Assembly (NCBI GenBank): GCA_002451695.1
Contig: DKDC01000031.1
Coordinates: 123,748-187,747 of the forward strand
DNA: 64,000 bases
DNA from: Prevotellaceae bacterium UBA6858
GTDB taxonomy: Bacteria > Bacteroidota > Bacteroidia > Bacteroidales > Bacteroidaceae
Direction: 5' to 3'
In this document: piece after piece, positions 24,924 through 33,520 of the stretch
Layout: every line of letters starts with the position of its first letter
Position numbering within the stretch: position 1 is the stretch's first letter
Program-made: the position numbers and the translations under genes
Notes under the pieces: model-generated
Seen by the model: the letters and a program-made list of their open reading frames with translations, nothing else
Databases searched by the model: none
What the model was told of the DNA's origin: nothing

Positions 24924-25661
24924 ATGTATGACCAGGAAAAAATAAAGCCCTACTCCGCCGAAGGCAAGAAAGGAAGCCAAGTGGCGGAAATGTTTGACAA
25001 TATAGCCCACTCATACGACTTTCTGAACCACTCCCTGTCGTTCGGCGTTGACAAGATATGGCGCAGGGCTGCAATCAAGTCGCTGAAACCCTACAAGCCG
25101 CAGGACATTCTCGACGTGGCGACAGGCACGGGCGACTTCGCCATACTTACCGCCCAAATGCTGAAGCCAAGGAAGCTCGTGGGCGTGGACATATCAGAAG
25201 GCATGATAGCCGTAGGGCGGAAAAAGGTCGGGAAAAAGGGACTTTCCTCCACCGTTGCGCTGAAAGCCGACGACTGTATGCGGCTTTCGTTTCCCGACAA
25301 CAGTTTCGATGCCGTTACCGTGGCTTATGGCGTGAGGAATTTCGAGAACCTTGACCAAGGGCTTAGGGAGATGCACCGCGTTTTGCGCCCCGGAGGCCGC
25401 CTTGTCATAGTGGAGCTTACCGTTCCAAGCACTTTCCCAATGAAACAACTGTTCACAATATATTCCAAGATAGTCTTCCCCATAATGGGAAAGCTTATAT
25501 CCCGCGACGACAGCGCATACAAATATCTTCCCGCCACGATGAAAGCCTTTCCGCACGGACCGCAGATGAAAGAGATTCTGGAGCGGGCAGGATTTACAAA
25601 CGCAAAATACAACGATTTCATATTGGGCATCAACACCCTTTATGAGGCGGAAAAACAATAA
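24924..25661 (+). CDS. menG: Demethylmenaquinone methyltransferase
   Basis: 245 residues from the ATG at 24924. The frame is open upstream into mnmA, but the internal start avoids overlap and gives the usual N-terminus. SAM-dependent C-methylation of demethylmenaquinone, the last step of menaquinone synthesis. DVATGTGDFAI near residue 64 is the SAM-binding motif I; EMHRVLRPGGRLVIVE near 148 and the FPIMGKLISRDDSAY segment near 185 fit the UbiE/MenG family. Menaquinone is the probable electron acceptor of the Na+-NQR complex encoded 4 kb downstream. Confidence 0.95.
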   Translation: MYDQEKIKPYSAEGKKGSQVAEMFDNIAHSYDFLNHSLSFGVDKIWRRAAIKSLKPYKPQDILDVATGTGDFAILTAQMLKPRKLVGVDISEGMIAVGRKKVGKKGLSSTVALKADDCMRLSFPDNSFDAVTVAYGVRNFENLDQGLREMHRVLRPGGRLVIVELTVPSTFPMKQLFTIYSKIVFPIMGKLISRDDSAYKYLPATMKAFPHGPQMKEILERAGFTNAKYNDFILGINTLYEAEKQ

Positions 25662-25664
25662 GGC

Positions 25665-26408
25665 ATGACAGAACTTTACGGTTTGATAGGGTATCCGCTG
25701 GGACACTCCTTTTCGGCAAAATACTTTGCGGAAAAATTCGCGGCACAAGGCATTGACGCAGCCTACCGCAACTTCGCCATCGAGACAATCGACCTGCTTC
25801 CGGGCATATTGGAAAGCAACCCCGCGCTTCGCGGCTTCAACGTAACCATCCCCTACAAGCAGCAGGTTATGCGCTTTCTTGACGATATAGACGAGACTGC
25901 CAAGCGCATAGGAGCCGTAAACGTTGTATGCGTAAGGCGGAGCGGCAGCGGCGTAAGGCTCACGGGGCATAACGCCGACGTTATCGGCTTCACGGAATCG
26001 CTGCGCCCGCTACTGAAACCGCAGCACAAAAAAGCTCTGGTGCTTGGCACAGGCGGCGCGTCAAAAGCCGTCATTTACGGATTGCACCAGCTCGGCATAA
26101 AGCCGCAATATGTAAGCCGCACAAGGCGCGGGGACATTCTCGCATACGAGGACATAACTCCCGAAACGCTTGGCGAATACAAACTTATCGTAAACTGCAC
26201 CCCGCTTGGCATGCACCCGAACGTAAATAACGCGCCAAACATTCCCTACCCCGCCCTCACCCCGGAGCACCTGCTTTACGATTTGGTTTACAACCCCGAG
26301 GAAACGCTTTTCCTGCGAAAAGGGAGCGAACGCGGCGCAGCCGTAAAAAACGGGCTCGAGATGCTGCACCTGCAAGCCGAGGCCTCGTGGAATTTCTGGA
26401 ACGAATAA
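25665..26408 (+). CDS. aroE: Shikimate dehydrogenase
   Basis: 247 residues. Reduces 3-dehydroshikimate to shikimate with NADPH in the aromatic amino acid pathway. LIGYPLGHSFSAKYFAEKF at residues 6-24 holds the Ser pair that binds shikimate; FNVTIPYKQQVM near 58 carries the catalytic Lys. GTGGASKAVIYGL near 126 is the nucleotide-binding motif, and NCTPLGMHPN near 180 follows. Slightly short for the family but complete. It starts 3 bp after menG. Confidence 0.95.
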   Translation: MTELYGLIGYPLGHSFSAKYFAEKFAAQGIDAAYRNFAIETIDLLPGILESNPALRGFNVTIPYKQQVMRFLDDIDETAKRIGAVNVVCVRRSGSGVRLTGHNADVIGFTESLRPLLKPQHKKALVLGTGGASKAVIYGLHQLGIKPQYVSRTRRGDILAYEDITPETLGEYKLIVNCTPLGMHPNVNNAPNIPYPALTPEHLLYDLVYNPEETLFLRKGSERGAAVKNGLEMLHLQAEASWNFWNE

Positions 26409-26479
26409 TACGGCTTGGGCTTTGCGCTGTTGCGGGAAATTGCTAATATTGCAGCACCAAAACTTAAAAACATATTATC

Positions 26480-26758
26480 ATGATCAGAGTAAACTGTTTT
26501 GCCAAGATTAACGATGCAGCCCACAAAGGCGATGTGATTGAAAGCGCGAAGAAGCTCACCGAGGCTTCACTTAAGCACGCAGGGAACATAGCATACGACA
26601 TTTTCACGAGCGAGACCCGCGAGGACGTGGCACTTATTTGCGAAACATGGACGGACGCAGAGGCTTTGAAAGCCCATATGGCGACAGAGGAGTTCAAGCT
26701 CTACGTTGGCAACATCGAAAAATACGCCACGATGAAAATAGAGCAGTTCGAGTTCTGA
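26480..26758 (+). CDS. ABM-domain protein (putative quinol monooxygenase, YgiN-like)
   Basis: 92 residues, one antibiotic-biosynthesis-monooxygenase fold. IRVNCFAKINDAAH opens strand 1, ASLKHAGNIAYDIF covers strand 2 and the conserved turn, VALICETWTDAEALKAHMAT carries the W/E..H pattern typical of the family. Such dimeric proteins oxidise quinols or act as detoxifying monooxygenases; others have no known activity. It is transcribed alone, with a weak -7-like TAATATTG about 30 bp upstream, and no cofactor partner adjacent. Confidence 0.85.
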   Translation: MIRVNCFAKINDAAHKGDVIESAKKLTEASLKHAGNIAYDIFTSETREDVALICETWTDAEALKAHMATEEFKLYVGNIEKYATMKIEQFEF

Positions 26759-26896
26759 CAAACCGCAAGGAAACAGCAAATGCGCGTATGGGGACGCAAC
26801 CCGCACGCGCATTTTCCATACAGCAGCCACAGAAGCCAATTCCACACGGAAGTGTCCACAAAATGCACACCCGCCAACAAAAACAGCGATTAAAAC

Positions 26897-26927
26897 TTTG
26901 CCTGTCAAAATAAAAGCCGTAAATTTG
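26897..26927 (+). promoter_or_regulatory. rpmE2 promoter
   Basis: TTTG at 26897-26900, 19-bp spacer, TAAATTTG at 26920-26927, a full Bacteroidetes promoter. The 213-bp gap before rpmE2 is otherwise empty. Confidence 0.8.
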
Positions 26928-26971
26928 CACCGCTTTTTAGGCGAATAATAAAATAAAATCAGTATATAGCA

Positions 26972-27229
26972 ATGAAAAAAGGCATTCATCCCGAAGATTA
27001 CCGTCCTGTGGTATTCAAAGATATGAGCAATGGCGACATGTTCCTTTCGCGCTCTACCTGCAAAACAAACGACACCATAGAGTTTGAAGGCGAAACCTAT
27101 CCTTTGGTAAAGCTCGAAATCTCCAGCACCTCACACCCGTTCTACACCGGCAAGAACAAGCTGGTTGACACCGCAGGTCGTGTTGACAAGTTCATGAGCC
27201 GCTACGGCAAGGTGAACAAGGGCAAATAA
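26972..27229 (+). CDS. rpmE2: 50S ribosomal protein L31, type B
   Basis: 85 residues. MKKGIHPEDYRPVVFKDM at the start, LVKLEISSTSHPFYTGKN in the middle and VDKFMSRYGK at the end match type B L31. It lacks the four-Cys zinc site of type A (a single Cys is present), so it is the zinc-independent form; in many bacteria this form replaces a zinc-bound L31 in zinc shortage, but in Bacteroidetes it is often the only L31. It has its own strong promoter and a terminator 25 bp after the stop. Confidence 0.96.
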   Translation: MKKGIHPEDYRPVVFKDMSNGDMFLSRSTCKTNDTIEFEGETYPLVKLEISSTSHPFYTGKNKLVDTAGRVDKFMSRYGKVNKGK

Positions 27230-27254
27230 GCAAAAGCCGTTCTGAAGAAATTAA

Positions 27255-27290
27255 AACGAGGGTCCGCCCATGGGCAGCCCCTCGTTATTT
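27255..27290 (+). terminator. Terminator after rpmE2
   Basis: AACGAGGG at 27255-27262 pairs with CCCTCGTT at 27279-27286, with more pairing inside (GCCCATGGGC). Confidence 0.85.
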
Positions 27291-27371
27291 GCTTTTTGAG
27301 ACAAACGTTTTGCGGCGCACTGCGCACTTGCCCATGAGGCAGAGGCAAAGCCGCAAAAACGCCCCTATAAC

Positions 27372-27403
27372 AAAAAACATCACGCTCAAAGGAGCGTGAT
27401 GTT
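27372..27403 (-). terminator. Terminator overlapping the asnA stop codon
   Basis: On the minus strand AACATCACGCTC pairs with GAGCGTGATGTT over 12 bp around a CTTT-type loop, followed by a T-run. The asnA TGA starts at the loop/stem junction, so the last six codons form the 5' arm. Confidence 0.85.
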
Positions 27404-28423
27404 CATCTTCCGGCATTCCTCGCGCATTTCCTCGGGCCAGATGCTTGCCTGTATCTCCCCGATATGCGCCTTTTTCAGATAATACATACACAGGCGCGAC
27501 TGCCCTATTCCGCCTCCGATGCTCAGCGGCAGCGAACCCTCCAAAAGCCGCTGGTGGAAATACAACCTTTCCCGGTCTTCCTTGCCGGCCTCCTTCAACT
27601 GGTGGAGCAAAGCCTTCTTGTCAACGCGCACTCCCATCGAAGACAGTTCCAAAGCCACGTTCAACACGTCATCCCACACCATGATGTCCCCGTTAAGCCC
27701 CGGCAGTCCGTTTTCGGCCACGGTGGAATAGTCGTCATAGTCGGGCGCACGCAAGTCGTGGGGCTTGCCGTCGCCAAGCGGGCAGCCTATTCCTATTATG
27801 AACACCGCCCCCTTTTCGCGTGTTATCAACTGTTCGCGCTCCTTTGCGGTTTTGCCGGGGAACATTTTGCGCAAATCCTCGGAATGTATGAAGAATATGT
27901 CATCCGGCAACTGCGGCTTGATTTGCGGATAAGCCTCAAACACCATGAACTCGGTGCGCTTCAACGCCGAATATATCTGCTTTACAATATATTTCAAGAA
28001 ATCGAGCGTACGGTCGTCCTTTGTTATCACCCTCTCCCAGTCCCACTGGTCAACATACAGCGAATGCAGGTTGTCAAGTTCCTCGTCGGCGCGTATGGCG
28101 TTCATGTCGGTATATATGCCATAGCCTGGCTTGAAGCCGTATTGCGCCAAGGTGAGCCTTTTCCATTTTGCAAGCGAATGCACCACCTCGGCCTTCATGT
28201 CGCCAAGATCCTTGATGGGAAACTTCACAGCGCGCTCCGTTCCGTTCAGGTCATCGTTAATTCCCGTTCCCGACGGCACGAACAGCGGACCTGTTACACG
28301 GTGAAGGTTCAGAGCCGTTGACAGGTTTTGCTGGAAGAACTCCTTTATCATTTTTATGCCACGCTCGGTTTGCAGTCTGCCAACCTGCGGCTTATAATTC
28401 TCTATTTTCAAAATCTTGCTCAT
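27386..28423 (-). CDS. asnA: Aspartate--ammonia ligase (AsnA)
   Basis: 345 residues. Makes asparagine from aspartate, ammonia and ATP, class II tRNA-synthetase-like fold. LNLHRVTGPLFVPSGTGIND near residue 38 and FPIKDLGDMKAEVVHSLAKW near 68 are family motifs, followed by GYGIYTDMNAIRADEE near 100. SIGGGIGQSRLCMYYLKK near the end is the ATP-binding motif 3. Last codons lie inside the terminator stem. A -7 box TAATTTTG on the minus strand is 20 bp before the ATG. It diverges from the nqr operon across a 506-bp gap. Confidence 0.97.
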   Translation of the reverse strand: MSKILKIENYKPQVGRLQTERGIKMIKEFFQQNLSTALNLHRVTGPLFVPSGTGINDDLNGTERAVKFPIKDLGDMKAEVVHSLAKWKRLTLAQYGFKPGYGIYTDMNAIRADEELDNLHSLYVDQWDWERVITKDDRTLDFLKYIVKQIYSALKRTEFMVFEAYPQIKPQLPDDIFFIHSEDLRKMFPGKTAKEREQLITREKGAVFIIGIGCPLGDGKPHDLRAPDYDDYSTVAENGLPGLNGDIMVWDDVLNVALELSSMGVRVDKKALLHQLKEAGKEDRERLYFHQRLLEGSLPLSIGGGIGQSRLCMYYLKKAHIGEIQASIWPEEMREECRKMNITLL

Positions 28424-28442
28424 ATTCCATTCTATTTGCTCG

Positions 28443-28450
28443 CAAAATTA
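28443..28450 (-). promoter_or_regulatory. -7 box for asnA
   Basis: TAATTTTG on the minus strand, 20 bp before the asnA ATG; no TTTG at the -33 position. Confidence 0.5.
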
Positions 28451-28557
28451 GCAATAAAATTGCATATTTCGATTTTATAGCTTTATAAAATGAATAAATG
28501 TCTATCACGACACCGTTTTTTGCAGCATACAGTTGTCCCGCCAAATCCCACAATGCA

Positions 28558-28661
28558 ATAACCGCAAACAACATCGGACGCAGGAAAAATTATGTCCTAT
28601 GTAGGAGAAATTACATCAGACATAGAAAAAATTACATCAGACCTTTTTTCGCCACCTGCAA
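28558..28661 (-). repeat. 21-bp-module intergenic element, copy G (no REP)
   Basis: Minus-strand units 28621-28641, 28600-28620, 28579-28599 and a weak fourth at 28558-28578. Flank CTGCAA at 28656. The following AGGCAATTT..TTTCAGCAGG resembles sequence at the same place beyond copy L. This is the only copy in a gap between divergent genes (asnA and nqrA). Nothing else is recognised in 28662-28860. Confidence 0.8.
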
Positions 28662-28863
28662 GCCCCTGAAAGACAGGCTCTTACAAAAACAACTTCAAGA
28701 CAGGCAATTTCTTGGATTTCAGCAGGTTGCGTTTTCACCCCCAAAACCGCGCCAACGCGCCGTGCCTGTGTTTTTCCCCGACTGCCGCCAACAAGGTTTT
28801 CTCATGCGGAGTTTGCGTTTTGAAAGTTTTTTTTGCCTGTCCCTTTCTTACGCACATTTTTAT

Positions 28864-28895
28864 TTTGTCAAAGTGGCCATTTATTACTATTTTCG
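28864..28895 (+). promoter_or_regulatory. nqr operon promoter
   Basis: TTTG at 28864-28867, 20-bp spacer, TATTTTCG at 28888-28895. The nqrA ATG is 34 bp downstream. Confidence 0.75.
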
Positions 28896-28929
28896 CAATG
28901 TATTGGTATGGACAACATAAATCCTGTTT

Positions 28930-30279
28930 ATGAATAAGATTATAAAGCTGCACAAAGGTCTGGACATCCCCATTGAGGGTGTTGCGGAAAACCTTGTGTC
29001 GGATGTCCGCAAGGACGTTGGCAAGGTTGCCGTATGTCCGCCCGACTTCATCGGCTTCGTGCCGCGTGTGGTTGTAAAAGAGGGCGATGCCGTCGAGGTT
29101 GGCACGCCGCTGTTCGTTGACAAGCGCAATGAGGCGCAAAAGCTCACATCGCCCGTAAGCGGCAAGGTTGTTTCCGTGGAGCGCGGCGAACGGCGCAAAC
29201 TGCTTGCCGTGGTGGTGGAGAACGACGGCGAATACCGCTCCGCAGCCTTTGAAAAGAGCGAAATCGGCGGCATGGACGCTCAAAAGGTAACAGACATAAT
29301 GAACACTGCGGGCATCACGCCCTATCTGCGCCAGCGTCCGTTCGACATCGTGCCAAACACAGCCCAAGCCCCACGCGACATATTCATTTCGCTGTTCAGC
29401 ACCATGCCGCTAGCCGCAGACAACAACATCGTGCTGAAAGGCAGGGAGGAGTTTTTCAAAGCCGGCGTAAAGGCACTTTCAAAAATAGCTCCCGTAAGCG
29501 TGGGCATATCCCCCGAACAGCAGGATGCGTTTGGCGAAATAGACGGTGCGGAGGTGAACGTGTTCGAAGGGGCAAACCCCGCAGGAAACGTGGGCGTGCA
29601 GATAAACAACACCAAGCCCGTGAACAAAGGCGAGGCGGTTTGGACAATAAACCCGGAAAGCGTGGCAATACTCGGCAAGCTGCTCACAACAGGCACGCTC
29701 GACTTCACGCGCCGCATAGCCGTCGCCGGCTCGGAAGTTGCAGCCCCGCAATACTACGACACCATAGCCGGCGGAAGCCTTCAGCCACTCATCGGCGGCA
29801 AACTGAAGCACGCCGAACACGTGCGCATTATCAACGGCAACCCGCTCGTGGGCGTTCCCGTTGCCGCAGACGGCTACCTTGCGGCCTATGCCGGCGAGGT
29901 TACTGCCATTCCCGAGGGAGACGACAAGAACGAAATCCTCGGCTGGATAGCCCCGCGCACAAACGAGTTCTCGGCAAGCCGCTCCTACCTTTCGTGGCTC
30001 ATGCCAAGGCGCAAATACAATCCCGACGCACGCATAAAGGGCGGGGAACGCCATATTATAATGAGCGGGGAATACGACAGGGTTTTCCCCATGGACATAT
30101 ACGCGGGATATTTGATAAAGGCGATTATCGCCAAGGACATCGACCGCATGGAAGAACTCGGCATCTACGAGGTTGCGCCCGAGGACTTCGCCGTGGCGGA
30201 ATTTGTGGATTCGTCAAAACTCGAATTGCAGAAAATAGTGCGCGAGGGACTCGACTTCCTGCGTAAGGAGCTTGCATGA
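28930..30279 (+). CDS. nqrA: Na+-translocating NADH:quinone reductase subunit A
   Basis: 449 residues, the soluble cytoplasmic subunit of Na+-NQR, thought to shape the quinone site with NqrB. IKLHKGLDIPIEGVAE at the N-terminus resembles a lipoyl/barrel-sandwich domain, with VKEGDAVEVGTPLFVDK near residue 54. YLRQRPFDIVPNTAQAPRD near 132 is characteristic. First gene of a complete nqrABCDEF set; NADH oxidation in NqrF is coupled to Na+ export and menaquinone reduction. The nqrB ATG lies 16 bp after the stop. Confidence 0.96.
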   Translation: MNKIIKLHKGLDIPIEGVAENLVSDVRKDVGKVAVCPPDFIGFVPRVVVKEGDAVEVGTPLFVDKRNEAQKLTSPVSGKVVSVERGERRKLLAVVVENDGEYRSAAFEKSEIGGMDAQKVTDIMNTAGITPYLRQRPFDIVPNTAQAPRDIFISLFSTMPLAADNNIVLKGREEFFKAGVKALSKIAPVSVGISPEQQDAFGEIDGAEVNVFEGANPAGNVGVQINNTKPVNKGEAVWTINPESVAILGKLLTTGTLDFTRRIAVAGSEVAAPQYYDTIAGGSLQPLIGGKLKHAEHVRIINGNPLVGVPVAADGYLAAYAGEVTAIPEGDDKNEILGWIAPRTNEFSASRSYLSWLMPRRKYNPDARIKGGERHIIMSGEYDRVFPMDIYAGYLIKAIIAKDIDRMEELGIYEVAPEDFAVAEFVDSSKLELQKIVREGLDFLRKELA

Positions 30280-30295
30280 CAAAGAACAGAATGAT

Positions 30296-31447
30296 ATGAG
30301 CAAGATAAAGAACTATATTGACAAGATAAGGCCGCAGTTTGAGGACGGCGGCAGACTGAAGCCCCTGCGCTCGGTGTTCGAGGGCTTCGAGTCGTTTCTT
30401 TTGGTGCCTTCCGCGACATCAAAGTCGGGCGTTTCGATTCACGACGCCATAGACTCCAAGCGAATAATGTCGTTTGTGGTGATAGCTTTGCTGCCCGCCC
30501 TTCTTTTCGGAATGTACAACATAGGTTTCCAGAACTACAAGGCTGCGGGCGTTGAGGCATCATGGCTAACGATGTTCGCATACGGCCTGCTCGTGATGCT
30601 CCCAAAGATTGCGGTTTCATATATCGTGGGACTTGGGATAGAGTTCGCCGTGGCGCAATGGAAACACGAGGAAATCCAGGAAGGCTACCTTGTAACCGGG
30701 CTTATAGTGCCTATGATTTTGCCGGTAAACTGCCCGCTGTGGATAATGGCCGTTGCTATTGCGTTTGCAGTGGTGTTCGCCAAGGAGATTTTCGGCGGCA
30801 CGGGAATGAACATATTCAACGTGGCTCTCGTGGCGCGTGCCTTCATGTTCATATCCTATCCATCGAAGATGTCGGGCGACACGGTTTGGATAGCCAACGA
30901 CACCGTTCTTGGCCTGGGCAACAAACTCCCCGAAGCGTTCACGGCCGCAACACCTCTTGCACAGGCAGGAGCGGGTCAAACGCCCGATGCCCCGCTGCTT
31001 GACTCCATTGTCGGATTAATCCCCGGCAGCGTGGGCGAAACAAGCGTCGTGGCAATTCTTATAGGCGCAGCCCTCTTGCTGGTAACAGGCATCGCGAGCT
31101 GGAAAACAATGCTGAGCGTCTTTGTGGGCGGTGGCATCGCCGCCGCGCTTTACCACGCCGCCGGACTTTCAACAATTTCATGGTACGAGCACCTTGTACT
31201 CGGCGGCTTCTGCTTTGGCGCGGTGTTCATGGCTACCGACCCCGTAACAAGCGCACGCACCGAAGGCGGCAAATACATCTACGGTCTGCTGATAGGCGTC
31301 ATAGCCGTTACAATCAGGGTGCTGAACCCCGGATACCCCGAAGGGATGATGTTTGCAATATTAATGATGAATATGTTCGCCCCGGCAATCGACTACTGCT
31401 TTGTGCAAAGCAACGTGCGCCGCCGTATGCGCAGGGTGAAACCGTAA
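30296..31447 (+). CDS. nqrB: Na+-NQR subunit B
   Basis: 383 residues from the ATG at 30296; an in-frame TTG at 30272 would overlap nqrA and is not favoured. About ten membrane helices. NqrB carries covalent FMN on a Thr, riboflavin, and is the main Na+ path. The FMN-attachment region is likely FTAATPLAQ near residue 224. PVNCPLWIMAVAIAFAVVF near residue 140 and TDPVTSARTEGGKYIYG near 317 are conserved landmarks. The N-terminus SKIKNYIDKIRPQFEDGG is cytoplasmic and contacts NqrA. Confidence 0.96.
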   Translation: MSKIKNYIDKIRPQFEDGGRLKPLRSVFEGFESFLLVPSATSKSGVSIHDAIDSKRIMSFVVIALLPALLFGMYNIGFQNYKAAGVEASWLTMFAYGLLVMLPKIAVSYIVGLGIEFAVAQWKHEEIQEGYLVTGLIVPMILPVNCPLWIMAVAIAFAVVFAKEIFGGTGMNIFNVALVARAFMFISYPSKMSGDTVWIANDTVLGLGNKLPEAFTAATPLAQAGAGQTPDAPLLDSIVGLIPGSVGETSVVAILIGAALLLVTGIASWKTMLSVFVGGGIAAALYHAAGLSTISWYEHLVLGGFCFGAVFMATDPVTSARTEGGKYIYGLLIGVIAVTIRVLNPGYPEGMMFAILMMNMFAPAIDYCFVQSNVRRRMRRVKP

Positions 31448-31460
31448 ACAGACAAGACTT

Positions 31461-32165
31461 ATGAAGATCAATACAAACAGCAATGCTTACACATTGGTTT
31501 ACGCATCGGCAGTGGTGGTGATTGTGGCATTCCTGCTGGCGTTTGTCTCAAAATCGCTCGAACCGGCATCGATGTCGAACGAGCGGATAGACAAGAAAAA
31601 GCAGATACTCGCCTCGCTGAACATTCGCGGTCTCGACAACAGACAGGTGGAAAGCGAATATGAGAAAAGCGTAACGTTCGACAAAATAATACGCACCGAC
31701 GGAAGCGTTTACAAAGACGGAAGCGGAAAAGACAAGGACGGCTTCAAAATCGCCCCCGGGGAGATTGACGACAACCACCTGCCGCTTTACCAATGCTACG
31801 TGAACGGTCAGACAAAATACGTGATACCTCTTTACGGAAAAGGTCTGTGGGGGCCAATTTGGGGCTACATCGCGCTTGACGATGACAAGAATACCGTTTT
31901 CGGGGCTTACTTCAGCCACCAAAGCGAAACGGCAGGGCTTGGCGCAAGAATAACAGAGGAAAGTTTTCAAAAGGAGTTCGTGGGCAAAAAGCTGTTCGCC
32001 GACGGCGGCAGCACCGTTATGCTCGGCCTGGCTAAAAAGAAAGACCCCACGAAAGAGCAGTTCCAATGCGACGCAATCTCTGGCGCGACGCTCACCTGCA
32101 ACGGCGTAACCGGCATGATACACGACTGCGTGGCCAAATACAGCGCATTCCTCCTGGACAAATAA
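31461..32165 (+). CDS. nqrC: Na+-NQR subunit C
   Basis: 234 residues. One N-terminal membrane helix (YTLVYASAVVVIVAFLLAF) and a periplasmic FMN-binding domain. The flavinylation motif SGATLT near residue 209 contains the Thr that ApbE modifies; it is intact. GLWGPIWGYIALDDD near 125 is typical of this domain. An apbE gene is expected elsewhere, none lies in the window. Confidence 0.96.
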   Translation: MKINTNSNAYTLVYASAVVVIVAFLLAFVSKSLEPASMSNERIDKKKQILASLNIRGLDNRQVESEYEKSVTFDKIIRTDGSVYKDGSGKDKDGFKIAPGEIDDNHLPLYQCYVNGQTKYVIPLYGKGLWGPIWGYIALDDDKNTVFGAYFSHQSETAGLGARITEESFQKEFVGKKLFADGGSTVMLGLAKKKDPTKEQFQCDAISGATLTCNGVTGMIHDCVAKYSAFLLDK

Positions 32166-32198
32166 ACAAAACAGAAACAAACAAAGAAGGCATATAAT

Positions 32199-32825
32199 AT
32201 GGCAAAACTCTTTTCTGTGGAAAACCGCGAGGTGTTCACCACTCCGCTGGGAAAAGACAACCCAATCACGGTGCAAATTCTCGGCATCTGCTCGGCTCTT
32301 GCCGTAACCTCACAACTTGAGCCGGCAATCGTCATGGGTCTTTCCGTAACGGCAATCACCGCCTTGAGCAACTTCATAGTCTCCCTCATCCGCAAAACAA
32401 TCCCCAACCGCATACGCATAATCGTGCAGCTTGTCGTTGTGGCCGCGCTCGTTACCATTGTAAGCATGGTTCTCAAAGCCGTGGCATACGACGTGAGCGT
32501 TCAGCTTTCGGTTTATGTGGGACTGATAATAACCAACTGCATACTCATGGGCCGCCTTGAGGCGTTTGCCATGAGCCATGCGCCGTGGCCGAGCCTCATA
32601 GACGGACTTGCAAACGGCTTGGGCTACGCCTACATACTCGTTATCGTGGGCGGAGTGCGCGAAATCCTCGGTTCGGGCTGCCTGCTCGGCTTCAAATTCA
32701 TACCCGATGCCGTTTACAACGCGGGCTATCTTGACAACAGCATGATGACAACGCCGGCAATGGCCCTGATAATACTCGGCTGCGTTATTTGGGTGAGCAA
32801 TTCCGTTATCGGCAAAAAGCAGTAA
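32199..32825 (+). CDS. nqrD: Na+-NQR subunit D
   Basis: 208 residues, six membrane helices, paralogous to NqrE. The inverted NqrD/NqrE pair holds an intramembrane 2Fe-2S cluster; the Cys in GICSALAVT near residue 27 and in ITNCILMGRLEAF near 111 are the expected ligands. Follows nqrC by 33 bp. The C-terminal KKQ tail is cytoplasmic. Confidence 0.95.
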   Translation: MAKLFSVENREVFTTPLGKDNPITVQILGICSALAVTSQLEPAIVMGLSVTAITALSNFIVSLIRKTIPNRIRIIVQLVVVAALVTIVSMVLKAVAYDVSVQLSVYVGLIITNCILMGRLEAFAMSHAPWPSLIDGLANGLGYAYILVIVGGVREILGSGCLLGFKFIPDAVYNAGYLDNSMMTTPAMALIILGCVIWVSNSVIGKKQ

Positions 32826-32860
32826 CGCCCGCATCGTTAAATCTATAAAGACCAAACTAT

Positions 32861-33490
32861 ATGGAACATGACATAGCACTGTTTATCCGCTCGGTGTTTG
32901 TGGATAACATGATATTCGCATCTTTCCTCGGCATGTGTTCGTACCTTGCCGTGTCGAAAAACCTCAAGACATCCCTCGGTCTCGGCATTGCCGTAACCTT
33001 CGTGCTTGTGGTAACGGTGCCAATCAACTACCTGCTTCAGACCAAAGTGCTCGCGCCCGACTGCATACTGCCGGGCGTTGACCTCACATACCTTTCCTTC
33101 ATCCTCTTCATTGCCGTGATTGCGGCGATTGTGCAGCTTGTGGAAATGATCGTGGAACGCTTTTCGCCGTCGCTTTACAACGCGCTGGGCATATTCCTCC
33201 CGCTCATCGCCGTGAACTGCGCCATTATGGGGGCGTCGCTCTTCATGCAGCAGAGAATAGAGATGGACCCCGCAACAGACGCACGCGCCATTGCGGGAGT
33301 GGGCGACGCAATTGTTTACGCATTCAGTTCTGGTACCGGCTGGCTTCTGGCAATCGTGGGGCTTGCCGCTATCCGCGAGAAAATGGCTTATTCCGATGTT
33401 CCGAAAAACTTGCAAGGGCTGGGAATAACTTTCATCACCGTGGGACTTATGGCAATGGCGTTCATGTGCTTCTCGGGACTGAATATATAG
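32861..33490 (+). CDS. nqrE: Na+-NQR subunit E
   Basis: 209 residues, six membrane helices. SVFVDNMIFASFLGMCSYLA at the start contains the first cluster Cys and VNCAIMGASLFMQQR near residue 120 the second, pairing with those of NqrD. Length and motifs are normal. Confidence 0.95.
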   Translation: MEHDIALFIRSVFVDNMIFASFLGMCSYLAVSKNLKTSLGLGIAVTFVLVVTVPINYLLQTKVLAPDCILPGVDLTYLSFILFIAVIAAIVQLVEMIVERFSPSLYNALGIFLPLIAVNCAIMGASLFMQQRIEMDPATDARAIAGVGDAIVYAFSSGTGWLLAIVGLAAIREKMAYSDVPKNLQGLGITFITVGLMAMAFMCFSGLNI

Positions 33491-33520
33491 AATATCGTAC
33501 AGAAAACAAGGATTAATAAT

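Noticed and set aside
26759..26971. Riboswitch or small RNA before rpmE2
   Set aside because: No conserved riboswitch core or stable hairpin was recognised; only the promoter is supported.
27464..28321. 285-codon frame opposite asnA
   Set aside because: asnA is clear on the minus strand and the opposite frame is compositional.
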